Shown here piece by piece: positions 47,171-60,810 of a stretch of 64,000 nt of DNA. A program made the translations under genes and the position numbers. Location of the stretch: the NCBI GenBank assembly GCA_001986395.2, contig MQVO02000067.1:1-64000 (forward strand), in the 5' to 3' direction. The notes beneath the pieces are model-generated. The model searched no databases, was not told the DNA's origin, and saw only the letters and a program-made list of their open reading frames with translations. Position 1 is the first letter of the stretch. The number at the start of each line of letters is the position of its first letter. Origin of the DNA: Irpex lacteus. Taxonomy: Eukaryota > Basidiomycota > Agaricomycetes > Polyporales > Irpicaceae.

Positions 47171-50100
47171 ATGAAGGCAAATTTCAAGGTGTGTGACGGA
47201 CGTTCTTCACCATTTCGCCCATGCTCATCCTAGATCACGTCGGGCATAAAGTTCTCGAACCTCTGTGGTACTGTGTACCGACAAGGAAACATCGTCTTCT
47301 CTTCTGATGGCAATACTGTTTTCAGTCCTGTGGGGAACAGAGTGTCTGCGTTCGATCTTGTCAAGTATGTCGAGCATTCATGCTTCACTCGTTCTTCGTA
47401 GGCTAACATCCGTTCATCGGTTCGTAGCAACAAGTCGCACACCTTTCCCTTCGAGAACCGCAAGAACATTGCTGTGATAGCATTGAGCCCTGACTCGAAT
47501 GTACTTGTTAGCGTGGATGAAGGTTCGTGGTACACACCTCGCCATGGAGTTTTGCAATCTAACGGATTACCCGCAGACGGACGTGCTCTACTCGTAAACG
47601 TTAGACGAGGAGTCGTACTGCATCACCACAACTTCAAGAAGCCCGTCAAAGATATTAAGTTCTCGCCAGATGGAAAGTACGCTTCCAAACTACCTCGCAA
47701 GCTATATTCATACCAACATGGGCCTGTTGTCTAGGTACATTGCAGTGACCCACGACTCGCATGTGCAGGTATGGAGAACGCCAAATCATCTCATCCGAGA
47801 GTTTGCTCCGTTTGTGCTGCACCGGACATATACAGGACACCATGATGAAGTACTGGGCATCGAGTGGTCTCCGGATTCAAAGTGAGTGGTCCCGCCCTAG
47901 GCGAATGCGCACGAACTAAATGTACCACAGGTGCTTTTTGACTACATCTCGGGATATGACTGCTCGCCTGTTTACTCTGGATCCTGTCGAAGGCTTCAGA
48001 CCTAAAACATTCGCTGGACACCGCGACCTGGTCATTAACGCCTACTTTTCCTCCGACGGCAAAACTGTAAGCTTCATTACCTGTCTGAATGAATACAACT
48101 AGTTAATACTTTTGTTAAAAGATATATACTGTCAGTCGTGACGGTGCCGTATTCACATGGAAAGCCAAAGCAGAAGAAACGGAATCTGACGATGAAGATG
48201 ATGAGGACCAGCCGATAGCGTCCACCTCTGCAGACGCTGCTCGGATCGCCAACGAAATTGCTCACACACGATGGGGTGTAAATAAACGCAATTACTTCAA
48301 CCAGCCAAACACGCGGGTAGTCTGCAGCGCCTTCCATCGGCCTTCGAATCTGCTCATTATTGGCTTCTCCAACGGTGTCTTCGGATTATGGGAGATGCCT
48401 GCCTTCTCCAACATCCACACCCTCAGCATCTCACAAGAGAAGATATCGTCCGTGGCGATCAACCAATCTGGCGAGTGGCTAGCCTTCGGTGCGCGTAAAC
48501 TCGGACAACTACTCGTCTGGGAGTGGCAGTCGGAATCGTACGTTCTCAAGCAACAGGGCCACTACTTCGATATGAACACGCTATCGTATGCACCTGACGG
48601 ACAGAATGTCGCCACGGGTGGAGATGACGGTAAACTGAAAGTGTGGACTACAACGTCCGGGTTCTGTTTCGTCACGTTCTCAGAACACTCAGCCGCCATA
48701 TCCGCCGTGGAGTTCGCAAAGCAGGGACAAGTGCTGTTCTCTGCATCCCTGGACGGCACTGTTCGGGCATTCGACCTCATCCGGTATCGTAACTTCCGGA
48801 CGTTCACCTCGCCTGCGCCCGTACAATTCTCGTGTCTCGCGGTTGATCCCAGCGGGGAAGTCGTAGCCGCCGGGTCTTCCGACTCCTTCGAGATCTTCCT
48901 CTGGTCTGTACAGACGGGTAAACTTCTTGATGTCCTCGCGGGACACGAGGGTCCGATCTCGTCTCTGGCGTTCTCCCCGACTGGCAACCAACTTGCGAGT
49001 GGCTCCTGGGACAAGTCAGTGCGAGTATGGAATGTCTTCGGACGATCACACGCCGTCGAGCCCTTCCAGATGAGCTCAGATGTCCTCGCTGTCGCTTTCC
49101 GCCCGGACGGCAAAGAGCTTGCAGCATCCACATTAGATGGCCAGATTCTCTTCTTTGATGTCGCGCTTGGGAAACAGACCAGTGTCATCGAGGGAAGACG
49201 AGATATTTCCGGTGGACGGAAAGCCGACGACAGGATGGCTGCGACGAACAACGCCTCGGGGAAGTCGTTCAACAGTCTGACGTATAGTGCCGATGGCCAA
49301 TGTCTGCTTGCGGGCGGGAACAGCAAGTATGTGGTGATATATGATGTACGAGATGGCGTTATGGTCAAGAAATTCCAGATATCGCAGAATCTGAGTTTAG
49401 ACGGGACGGAAGAGTTCTTGGATAGCAGGCGGGTGACCGAGGCCGGAAATATCGACCTTATCGACCAACGAGGAGAGGAGAGCGATTTGGAGGACCGGTT
49501 AGACACCACTTTACCTGGTGTGGGGAGAGGAGACTTGTCAAAACGGAAATACAAGCAAGAAGCCCGCACGAAATGCGTACGGTTTTCGCCAACAGGACGT
49601 GCGTGGGCGGCAGCTTCTACAGAAGGACTTTTGATCTACTCCGTGGATGACACGTTGACCTTTGATCCATTCGACTTGGATATCGACCTGACGCCCCAGT
49701 CTCTCCTCGCAGTCCTCTCCGAACGAGAGTACCTCAAAGCCCTGGTCATGGCCTATCGACTCAACGAGAAGCCGCTTATACATAAAGTCTACGAGAGCAT
49801 ACCTCGAGACGACATCCGCCTGATCTCTCGACAACTTCCTACTGTATATATAGCACAGATGCTCAGGGTTGTGGCGGAACACCTGGACAAGAGCCCACAT
49901 CTGGAATTCGACTTGTTGTGGGCAACAGCTCTCCTGAACGCACACGGACGGCATCTACGGGACCGCTCCGGGGAGTACGCCAGTGTGTTTAGGGTGGTGC
50001 AAAAGGGACTGATGGACGCCGAGATGGCTATTTCGAGGCTGTGAGTCTTTCTGCCCCTGTGATATCCTACCTCTGCCTTCGGCTTGTTTGAGCGATGAAC

Positions 50101-50237
50101 GTTTGAACTGATGAATGTTTATTTTCGGCATATCTAGGTGTGATGAGAACAGCTCAACGCTGTCATACCTCATCGATCAGTCGAAGGTGAAACAGCAGGG
50201 AGCCAACACGGACGTCGACATGCAAGATGCGCAGTGA
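47171..50237 (+). CDS. PWP2: periodic tryptophan protein 2 (UtpB, small-subunit processome)
   Basis: Pwp2/Utp1 is a core of the UtpB complex that processes 18S pre-rRNA in the nucleolus. An 18-nt first exon (47171-47188, MKANFK) is joined at 47252 to FSNLCGTVYRQGNIVFSSDG, which matches the family start. Many WD40 repeats follow, for example GHHDEVLGIEWSPDSK, GHRDLVINAYFSSDGK, GGDDGKLKVWTT, GHEGPISSLAFSPTG and GSWDKSVRVWNVFGR. The C-terminal Utp12-type helical domain (LVMAYRLNEKPLIHKVYESI, RVVAEHLDKSPHLEFDLLW) is intact. The last exon encodes CDENSSTLSYLIDQSK and ends at 50237. The central exon holds over 540 uninterrupted codons with no frame breaks. Confidence 0.95.
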
Positions 50238-50965
50238 TTTGATAGGCTTGCAGTACAGTAATACTGTCTCAACATTATCCCTCCCCCTTTTGTTTCGGCT
50301 CTACGCATCCGACTCGGGCGGTGGCCACCGTCATGTAAAAGTAGCATACTGTAATTGACGTGATATCGCCGACGATATGTATGATATCCTCGACGGTAAA
50401 CTGTCTCATCTTGCCTTCTCCTTGATTGTTTCTACCCCTCGCAGGACCTCGTAAGATGTCTTTTGGTGTTCCTGTAAATCGCAGATCATGACATCACAGA
50501 TGTGCATCCAACACGGCGATTGTTCCAGACTTGCGATGATTTGAGTGGTGCACACGTCAGATTTTAGGAGCTACCGACCAGGACCTTGATGTTCTGCACC
50601 ATGAAATCGTACAGTAAAGAAGCCGGATGATAGACCGAAAAACCCATACATATTTCTTTCATTGACATTGGTATCGTTCCACAAATACGATTGACAGCAC
50701 AGACGAGACACAAGACACAGATATACTCACACACAAGAAAAACCTAAACCGCACGAACGAATACCGCTATTTACGACCGTTTGTAGGTAGAGAATACTTC
50801 GTACAGATGATGATGGGATGGGAGGGGGAAGTAGATTGTTCTTCTCAAGATCGTAAAGGGGAGGAGACATAACCTGCTAAAACAAGAAAAGGAGATCAAG
50901 AAGGGTTCGAATCCGTATCCGTATCCGGGAGATCCAGCCTCGGCTTTGGTGGGGCCCAGGAGTGG
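50238..50965. other. convergent 3' intergenic region
   Basis: These 730 bp lie between PWP2 (plus) and the MAP kinase (minus) and hold two transcript ends. I see no further gene. Confidence 0.3.
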
Positions 50966-52541
<1,576 letters not shown>

Positions 52542-54772
52542 GGCAAATGTGAGTAGGATAGCGAGGAGGAGGAGGTCGTGGTTTGTGGTAGAGCTGTGTT
52601 ATATTTCGTTGGGTGGTCGCGAGGGGAACAAAGACTGGGCTTCAATTGTTCGACCGATCGGTTCGTTACATATGCCTCTCGTTACCCTCGATAGCCGCCC
52701 AACCCTGATCTGCAGCGTCGGGCTCCCACCGTTCGGATCAATCCAACTCTCTCTCCGTACCACCATGTTTGTTCTCGTACCAAGTCCCAGTCAGTCGTAA
52801 GTATTTCGCTTTCATTCTGGAATATTGTACTCATTCGAACACCACACTATCAGCTAAATAATTATACTCTTTCGCCTCATAACGCGTCCTAGGCATGAAA
52901 TGAAACGCATCATGTACGGCTGGCATGTCTGATTCGAACACCAGCCAGGCAACGGCATGCCCATGCTGCGCTGACAGTAGCTGTACGCAAAGATATCTCC
53001 TTTGCGCCTATCCGTTTGGTTGAACATGCGAGATCAGTCAACTTCTTAGCCAGTTACAACTCTTCGTGGTCGTCGTCACGACCGAAGACAGTATGCATGA
53101 CAACAGGCTGATCACAACGTACGTATGCCGATGACTTGTTGGGGAGATGCGTTGTATTCACGAGTTTGTTCTCAGGCGGACAAAGTGTGGCGCGCGCTGC
53201 CAAGTCTTCCTTGAGCCTTCTTTGGCCTGCTGCGACTATTCATTGTGCACGGCATCACGAAGACGGTGCTCTATCTGACAGCTGAGACGATGTACTGGCC
53301 CGTCCGAGAAATGCGTATTGAAGTGTACAATTGTCGTGAAGCCTGTCAGCGCCCCAAAACGACCTGAAACCGGTCGCCACACATATATCATAGCAGCTGG
53401 AAAACCTTCTCCATTGCAAGGCCCTACGGTACGGTAAGTATATCGCGAAGATGAGAATGGTACTATGAATAGCTCTGATGAGCTTCGACGATATCAGGTA
53501 TCCGATTACAACTATAGCCTGTACATGTCTTCGATGGCTATGTAGCTATGTATTGTCCTTTGGTTTTGCTTCCAGGTAACACCGCAACATACGTAGTTCA
53601 TAGGAAACCGTGTGTAGTGTCATAAGCGACAGGTAAGTTCAATGCAATAATTGACATAGACTATTCGTCGTTTTAACCACTGGCAGTGTAGTTCTCATCG
53701 TCAGGCGCACGCTACTGCTCGTACTCCATCACAGCAAGACCTCTATCGCTTAGCCGTCTACACAACGCACCTCTATCATTATTTGCGATTGATCAACCGA
53801 GGGTTGGTTCTACAGCAGCCTGCAATCTCGTTTCAGCCTCTTATCATATGTACGTTGATCCACTACGTTGACTACTATCGGGTCGCTAATAATGATGAAT
53901 CCCAGACTCTATAATTGACGTCACCCTCGATGCTGATCATTGTTCATCTGCGTGATAATACTCGAACCCGCCTAGGACCTAGGATCACAAGGGCCATACT
54001 TTAGACAGCAAAGTATGCAATGGTAGGAACGGTACGATACATGCTCACGGTGCTATTATCGCAGGATATGTTGCCTTTTATTAGCTTCTGCAATGTGCAC
54101 AACCCGTTGGATGATCATTGATACCAGCAAAGCCCAGATCAGCTGCGAGCGGGCATCTGCAATATACTTCTGACCTCGCGATTGGTACAACATTGGCCGT
54201 AACCTGTATCTCTCCCATGGTATTTGGCACATACGTCTTCTACCAAGGGTCTCGGCCGAGAGGTATGCTGTACGACAAATGTTCGGGTCTTTCAAATTTG
54301 GATAATATTCCCTGTCATCATTCGTTGGATCTGCAGCACTTCAGTTCAATTGTACACCTACGCCGAAGATTATACACGAAATGCACGATATAAGCCTGTA
54401 CTGCGACCCGACCTCAGCGATCAGGTCGAGGACTACAAGATGCTCTGGATTCACAATGGACAGGTGCAAAATCGCGGTAGAACTGAGACACATGTAGGGC
54501 CCAGAAGCAGCGATGTCGTCCAAACATGTTCAGACCAGCTCAACATACACCCACGTTTTCTATGGACGGTCACTTGATGCCGACTGCCTTACCCCACATT
54601 GTATAATGGCGGATCTCCATCGCATAAACGTGGCTTAGCCTAGCCATGGATCTGCAGGGTCCTCAGGGCCGAAGATTTTGCCAGCCTGTATAAAAGTGAT
54701 CCGAGCTACATATCGTGTTATGTGCCAGTCAGTCTTGACTTGCAATTCGATCAACACGCTCGTCAAGTTAGG
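52542..54772. other. 2.2-kb intergenic region
   Basis: The right-hand end of this stretch (54680-54770) is the promoter side of the first Pro-rich secreted protein. The remainder shows no supported gene, tRNA or repeat that I can recognise. Confidence 0.3.
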
Positions 54773-55172
54773 ATGAAGTTCTTCGTCGCAGCTTCGACAG
54801 TCCTTTACGTGCTCTTAGGTGTCTTGCCTTCTTCGCGAGCATCTGTGGTGAATACGCTTCTCCCTCCCACTTGTTCTTTCTCCTTTACTAATAGACATGA
54901 CTTGCAAATCCCAGCTTGATCGTCGCATTACTACCCCTCCCACGATCCCAACTCCCACAGGCCCAATCAGTACAGCACCTCCTATCTACATATGTTTCCT
55001 ACCCGATGGGACTTTTATTGAAGGGACGACCCCATGCGCAACGGCTACGGCTGTCTCCACCCCGACTGCTGTCCCTCCCACTTCGTCTCAGCACACCGGA
55101 TGTGTGTCGGATGATGGTGTGACATACGAATGTCCTCCTCCTGGTCCCACTGTTGGTCCAACGGTTGCTTAG
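54773..55172 (+). CDS. small secreted Pro/Thr-rich protein, copy 1
   Basis: I do not recognise the function. The two exons, 54773-54847 and 54915-55172, give 110 residues. Exon 1 is almost exactly a signal peptide (MKFFVAASTVLYVLLGV, cleavage likely after SSRA). Exon 2 begins LDRRITTPPTIPTPTG. The mature protein is rich in Pro and Thr with two short cysteine segments, YICFLPDGTFIEGTTPCA and GCVSDDGVTYECPPPG. Likely O-glycosylated and extracellular or wall-associated (inferred). A paralog with the same layout lies 650 bp downstream. Confidence 0.65.
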
Positions 55173-55819
55173 TTGTGGTATATATTCTAGTTAGTTTCTT
55201 TCGCATATTAAAAGGCGCATTATGTGCTAACTAAGTTTTAGCAGTGGTGCTACTAGGATATTATGAGGGATAAAGTCGCATGTAGACTCGTATCAGCAAT
55301 TCTGCATATCGTAACGTAAAGAGACTTGAAATGCACACTTTGATCCGTCGACAAATAGAGCACTAGAAGACCCGAGTGCTGATGGCCTCTATACCACTAA
55401 TAGTACCGTTCAACTCTAGGAACAGAACCAAGTCGACTTTCGCAGGTCCTGAGGTCTGGCCACACTAAGAACTCAGAGCTGCTACCATTGCCAGCAGGTA
55501 AGTTGACATCGGTGAATGCCAATTCTCATCCTGTCTCATATCGGTGCCTAATGCTTACGACGGTAGGGCCTGCATGATCTTCGTTTACGAAAGCTCTGTC
55601 AAGAGGTGTAGCTTCAATGCCAGGTAGCCGTAAATTCAATGGATGAAATTCTGCTCGCGGAGCCACGATGTTACGCAGCGGCATTTCTTCGAAGTGAACT
55701 CGAAGTACACCAAAGCCGGGACGGTAGCTTACAACTATACTTTCGGGGTCCAATGCAATACATAAGACTACGCCTTGCCCTTCATCCAAGTCCTCAGGCA
55801 ATGCCTCTCTTACTCTAGG
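55173..55819 (-). other. spacer with possible minus-strand gene or relic
   Basis: Between the two Pro-rich genes a minus-strand frame (55801 to about 55560) reads like protein, for example SYRPGFGVLRVHFEEMPLRN and EFHPLNLRLPGIEATPLDRA. Skipping about 95 bp from a GTAAGC donor joins it in frame to FLVWPDLRTCESRLGSVPRV, with a stop at 55399-55397. The acceptor is not a good one and no family is recognised. It may be a small gene or the relic of a larger one. Confidence 0.3.
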
Positions 55820-56231
55820 ATGAAGTATACTTCTACACAGATAGCGCTTCTCTACGCAGTGCTAGCAAACAGGGCGTTGCTCAGTTCCACTGCTATCGTA
55901 AGGGCATTTCGTTCTTCAACTATGACAATAATGTCTATGCTCCTACCAGGTCGGCATTCCAACTACAGTGACACATGTCGTCGACCCTCCTACTACCACT
56001 TCACCTACCTCACCTCCCGAGCCACCGGCAGAAACCTGCACTCTTTCCAACGGCTCGGTAGTCGTGGTTCATGGGTCCCCACTTCCGCCGTGTGATGCCA
56101 TCCCCGTACCGACACTACCACCTCGACCTCCTATCAGTTCTCCACCCGTTACAGTCCTGCCACCGACTCCCGTGATAGGCCCGAGACTGACTGAGGAGGT
56201 ATCAGGTTCGTCGGGAGTAACATTTGCGTAG
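55820..56231 (+). CDS. small secreted Pro/Thr-rich protein, copy 2
   Basis: This is a tandem paralog of the gene at 54773. Exon 1 (55820-55897) encodes MKYTSTQIALLYAVLANRAL as a probable signal peptide and ends at a GTAAGG donor. Exon 2 (55950-56231) starts VGIPTTVTHVVDPPTTTSP. It shares with copy 1 the intron placed just after the signal peptide, the Pro/Thr repeats and a cysteine pair (AETCTLSNGSVVVVHGSPLP, then CDAIPVP). The second cysteine pair of copy 1 (GCVSDD...ECPPPG) is missing. It ends GSSGVTFA. Function unknown; probably cell-surface or secreted. Confidence 0.6.
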
Positions 56232-56879
56232 GCGGAACATACTGTCACTTCTGGGGTAACGTACGTTGAGTAGTACCACCATGCATCTCAACTCTTTCGC
56301 TAATAATTTTCCATTGTTTGCAGTCCTTCTCGCAATGTCTGTTCGATGGGGTTGACAAGTAGCCATCACAGAGGTATTCATTTTGGAATCTCGTCATTCA
56401 CCGTAAATTTGGGATGCTCCGGAAGAAATGGAAAATACACGTTGCAAGAACTCGAGTTTCTCCGACGTGTGCTTGGTATTCGGAAAGATTCGCATTGCGC
56501 GGCGCAAGTTTCGCAGGCATCGTGCAACATACCGAGTGAGGACATGGACATTACCCTGATTTAATCCAGAAAATATTACAACACATATGTCTGCAATTAT
56601 CAAGCGTAGATCCATGACACATTCAGAATTTCTTGCAATTGGGAGTAGGACTCTAAGAGCTTGGATTGCGGCGGCCGAGATATTTTCCTTTTCAAGCGCG
56701 GGGTGTGCCTTATAAAATAAGCGCTCATCAGCGCTGTTTGCTCAATCTCGACAGCCTGGGACGAATCACGACCACCGCCTTGACCACCATCTCCCACTCA
56801 GATATCTCCTTTTTTCTACTTTGTATGCTGCTATAACACTCGTCTTGCAAGGAAGCAAAACCCGTTGTCGGACCCTACC
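56232..56879. other. intergenic, secreted protein copy 2 to BSD2-like gene
   Basis: These 650 bp contain the BSD2 promoter. I see no further gene; the pyrimidine-rich stretch at 56780-56830 fits a 5' leader. Confidence 0.3.
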
Positions 56880-58284
56880 ATGTCCTCGGCTCGCTATGCA
56901 CCGTTGCCTAACCCCTACAACGACCCGGACGCCGACCGAGAAATGAATGAGGCGTTCCAGCTAGAAGATGACGACGATGAGGAGGACCACACAGAATCGA
57001 CGCCGTTGACAAGGCACCACGACACACAGCAGCAGCACGTAGAGAGACCGCCGCAGCTCAATGTCGCCACTTCGCCTGCAACGTACGATTTTGAGAGGGA
57101 GTACGACTATGACTTCCCGCCACCTGGGTCACCACCTGATCCTTCGATTGCACGACCCAACGACTATGGCAACAGTAATGGTGTACTCCCCAGTGCGCCT
57201 GCTATCCCACCTCCTCCCACGAACAGGCCGTCATTATTCCGGAGAGCAGTAGGGGCTTTGCTCCCGCAACATTATCAGCGGGTACCGACAGGGCCCAGCG
57301 CTCACCGTCGTCTAGGAGGCGGTGAGCAGAACGACGGAGTCTTTGCGAATGTAGCAGCGAAGCCGGGGAGACAGGTAGAAGTGCGAAGTGAGAATGGGGA
57401 CATCTACATGGTACCGGAGGAAAGTCAGACTCAGGCACCGCCGGTAAGTGATGATACATTCGCTATCTCCTGTAATTTACGTGTATAACTGAATCGTTGT
57501 TGCTTTATTATAGTCGTACTCGGAAGCACAAGCAGATGCTGTGCCGCCGTACTGGGAAACTACCATACATGCTCCCGGTAGTTCGGATCCTAACGCGGAC
57601 ATGGTCGTAGATGACCTGCCAACTGGCTCATGGTTGCTCTTCTTCGCCAACGTCTTCATCTCCTGGTTCTTCCAGTTCATCGGCTTCCTGTTCGCTTACC
57701 TCTTACATACGACACATGCTGCCAAATACGGTGCACGGGTTGGTTTGGGATTGACACTCATCCAATTCGGCCTCTACTCCAGAAAGCAGATGATCGAGGA
57801 TGTGATAGAGATTACTCCCGGGTCTCCGTCGTGGAACGAGACTATGCCTATGATGCCTGGCATGGGAAACCCTTTGGATGGCGGGAACGGCGAAGGGCTG
57901 GAGATGAATCCTGAGGAAGTGGGCTCGCGAGATTGGGTTGCGTTCCTCCTAATGACTTTAGGTGAGCTATCGTACCTTAGAACCATCGATATCTGTTTGC
58001 TTACACACACTCTCATAGGGTGGTTCCTACTCCTTTCCTCACTAGCAGGCTTCTACCGCGTAAAGCGATACGAACGATCGGTCAGAAGAGCGTCGCAGCC
58101 TGCCGCAGAACGCGACACCGAGTCCCGCAGAGCCATGGAACGCACGAGTCACGTCTTCCCTCTGTTCATGGGACTAGATATGACGCAAGACACTGTTACA
58201 ACGAACAGACAAGACGGACAGGGAACGATGAGTGAGGCAGAGATGCGGCTGACAAGAGATCTAAGAGCGGCAGGACTTATCTAG
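56880..58284 (+). CDS. BSD2: Bsd2/NDFIP family membrane adaptor for Rsp5-type ubiquitin ligases
   Basis: Bsd2-type proteins recruit Rsp5/NEDD4 ligases to membrane cargo, notably metal transporters, at Golgi and endosomes. I use ATG 56880 (MSSARYAPLPNPYNDP); a longer reading would need a TTG at 56865. Exons are 56880-57443, 57514-57961 and 58019-58284. The acidic, Pro-rich cytosolic N-terminus contains a PPxY motif (VPPYWET), the usual WW-domain ligand. Three hydrophobic segments follow: LLFFANVFISWFFQFIGFLF, GARVGLGLTLIQFGLY and WVAFLLMTLGWFLLLSSLAG. The C-terminal tail is basic. Order and spacing match the family. Confidence 0.88.
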
Positions 58285-58686
58285 TGGGATTGATGTTCTC
58301 TTGGTTATCGGGATACCTCTTCCAGCGTTTCACTTGGACTTTCTGCTCAGATTTTACACATAAGTATACGTCCCTGCTGATGTTCGAAAATCTATCGTTA
58401 TATCTTTTCTTGAATATGTAGAATGTGTACACTATAGTATCTGATCTTGGTTCTCTTACGATTTGATAACTCTTTATCTGGGTCACTCTCGACAACTGCA
58501 CGTTTACTGCTGGAAAACTCGATCCCCGACGAACTCAAGCACCCCAGTTGTCGAGTGATCCATACATGGAGCCATCAATTGCGAGCATCTCAAGAAAACG
58601 GTCTGGCATCGCTTGACACCGAGAGCTAAAAGGACCTCCCTCATGCCACGCCCCCCATTCTGGCCACCACTATCCACGACGCCGAC
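58285..58686. other. intergenic, BSD2-like gene to HEN1
   Basis: These 400 bp hold a 3' untranslated region and the HEN1 promoter. No gene seen. Confidence 0.3.
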
Positions 58687-60306
58687 ATGAACGCAAATGA
58701 TACAAGCGCAGATTCTCAAGAAGAGCTTACAGTGACTTTTAGTCCTGCGCTCTATATGCAACGGCGGGCATGGGTGTTTGATATCATGAGGAGAGAGCGT
58801 GTGACGCAGGTACGCCACAGCTAGGACACTCTTGGAAGGTTTAATTCACCGTTGACTGTTGTATGATCATCGTACGTGGTGGACAGGTTCTCGATGTTGG
58901 TTGTGGTGAAGGTCAAATAGTTGAATGTCTTTGCAATGCTGCGCCGTGGCTTCCGCTACGATCTACGCTCCCAAGTTCGTCCAGTGAACCACCGGAACTA
59001 GACCCTATCTCTCTCAGCCAAGAAGATGAGCTTGATTACGATGACGACTTTATTCATGTCCGAACTCTACACGCGTTGGATATCTCACTCGACGAACTGC
59101 ATCGCGTCGTAGAGATCGCAGCTCCCCCACCGCCACCAACGGAGCCGCAGGTTTGGCAGGGACCAGTGAGGTGGGAACCCATGGACGTAAAAGTCTGGCA
59201 TGGTGGCGTGCAAACGTACAACCCGGAATTCGTGGATATAGAGTGCATCGTATCCACAGAGGTGTATGTATCCCACTCTTACTCACTTCTACTGCCAATT
59301 TCCCCGTGTAAATCGCTCACATACGCACGCGTGCAATAGTATCGAACACCTGCCACCAGATATCCTCCCAGTCTTTGCACCTATACTCCTCGGGGTGTAC
59401 CACCCTCGCCTGTTACTCATCACCACACCCTCTTACTCGTTCAACGACCGCTTTACGGCTCCCGACGCGCCTGCAGGTACACGCCGAGGTGTACCAGATC
59501 CCACGGGGAGAACAGCTCGAATTTTCCGACACTGGGACCACAAATTCGAGTGGACGGTCGCGGAGTTTACTGAGTGGTGTGAAGCGGCTGCTGAGCAATG
59601 GGGATACGAGGTCGAGGTATCGGGAGTTGGCGTACCAAGGGAACCGGATCCGTACGGTCGTGACGAGCAGTTGGGCAGCGCGAGCCAAGTCGCGACTTTC
59701 AAGAGGAAGGAAGGTCAAGCGATGTCGGAGATGCGGTTGAAGCGGTGTGAAGAGCTGAAAAAACTAGTGAAATTAACTGGAGGAGAGCCTCACCAATTAC
59801 TAGGGAGCTATCATCACAACGCGGATCCTAGAACGAGGAACGCTGCAACGCTGGAAGAGATCAGTGACCTTGTGCTGGAACGGATGGCAACATACCAGGA
59901 GGGTCGAATGACCATACATGAGTTATGGTCCGAGCATGAAATAACATTGCTGTGTGGAGGGTGGTTGCAGAAGCTGATAGCGGCAGTGAAGGTGACACCG
60001 GGCCTAAGTCTGCAGAAGACAGAGGGAAAAGGAGCGAGTGACTGGGTTGTCCAACGGGAAGGTTTTGTTCCCGCATCTCCGAACGCACAGGAAAAACCAG
60101 AAGTTGCGTTTCATAGCGAGCCTGCAGTGGGTCGCTTGTGGCCCAACAGTGCTGGTGATGACTGGGGCCTGCAGGACAATGTTGAGGCGGATGCTCGTGG
60201 ATGGGGTACATGGGAAACAGATGAGGTATGGGGTACAACAGGTAGCGGCGGCTGGGGAGAATGGGACACTGATAACAAGTCAGAGGCATTAGTAGGCGTG
60301 GCTTGA
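58687..60306 (+). CDS. HEN1: small-RNA 2'-O-methyltransferase HEN1
   Basis: HEN1 methylates the 3'-terminal ribose of small RNAs and protects them from tailing and decay. Exons are 58687-58809, 58887-59263 and 59340-60306. SAM motif I is VLDVGCGEGQIVE. The Mg-binding signature ExxEH is EVIEHL, completed across the second intron. LLLITTPSYSFNDRF and RHWDHKFEWTVAEFTEWC supply the remaining conserved residues, including the active-site histidine. There is no N-terminal dsRNA-binding region, as in the short animal and fungal forms. The last 55 or so residues are rich in Trp-Gly pairs (DDWG, ARGWGTW, EVWG, GGWGEWD), an unusual tail discussed in the findings. The gene is uninterrupted apart from two introns. 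Confidence 0.93.
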
Positions 60307-60489
60307 TAGACAGCGATCGGACGCGAGACACGTTATATAGTCCGTGTTTGATGTTATTGCTAAGGGAGTGAACGAAGTACAGACTGTATAAGAGGACGAT
60401 AAATGAGTACTTGTAAGGCAAGTGAACGAGTAGGAACGTACTTAGGTATCAAAAAGAGGTAAAAGAAGCGACACAACCTCATCAACCCT

Positions 60490-60810
60490 CTACTCCCCTA
60501 CCAGAGACCGACGAGGACCTATTCATGAACATTGAGCATTTCGGCCGTAATGGTTGGGAGGACAGTCTATCTCACGTTCAAGTGGGTGTACTTGTGCCAA
60601 GTACGTTACTGTCCACATCAGATAACAGACACTGAGAGTGAGGAGAACGGCCGTTCTGATTAACCTAGTAAAACGGTGTCAGCGAGAAACGAGCGGTTAG
60701 TATGGCTGCGCTCACGTTTGGTTGGGACCCTTCGGCGTTGAGAACCATGACAATGCCATCGCAAGCAGCACAATAGCCAGAATGAAGACAGTAGGGAGGG
60801 AGGAAGACAT
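60490..60810 (-). CDS. VMA9: V-type proton ATPase subunit e (Vma9)
   Basis: This small membrane subunit of the V-ATPase Vo sector is needed for assembly of the vacuolar proton pump. Three exons, 60716-60810, 60576-60664 and 60490-60518, total 213 nt and 70 residues. The first encodes a membrane helix and the family block (VFILAIVLLAMALSWFSTPKG, then PNQT). The second gives LIRTAVLLTLSVCYLMW, then TVTYLAQVHPLE. The third (29 nt) ends RPRRSLVGE. The pattern TPKGPNQ-LIRT-CYLMW-TYLAQ-HPL is diagnostic. If the last intron is retained, the protein instead ends EREIDCPPNHYGRNAQCS. No exon is long enough to be found by a simple open-frame scan. Confidence 0.9.

Noticed and set aside
50903..50932. GGTTCGAATCC, which resembles a tRNA T-loop.
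   Set aside because: No acceptor stem, D-arm or anticodon arm at the required spacing; it lies in the 3' flank of the MAP kinase gene.
56865..56879. An upstream TTG that would extend the BSD2-like protein by five residues.
   Set aside because: The ATG at 56880 is in frame, begins the conserved-looking MSSARYAPLP sequence and is the normal fungal start.
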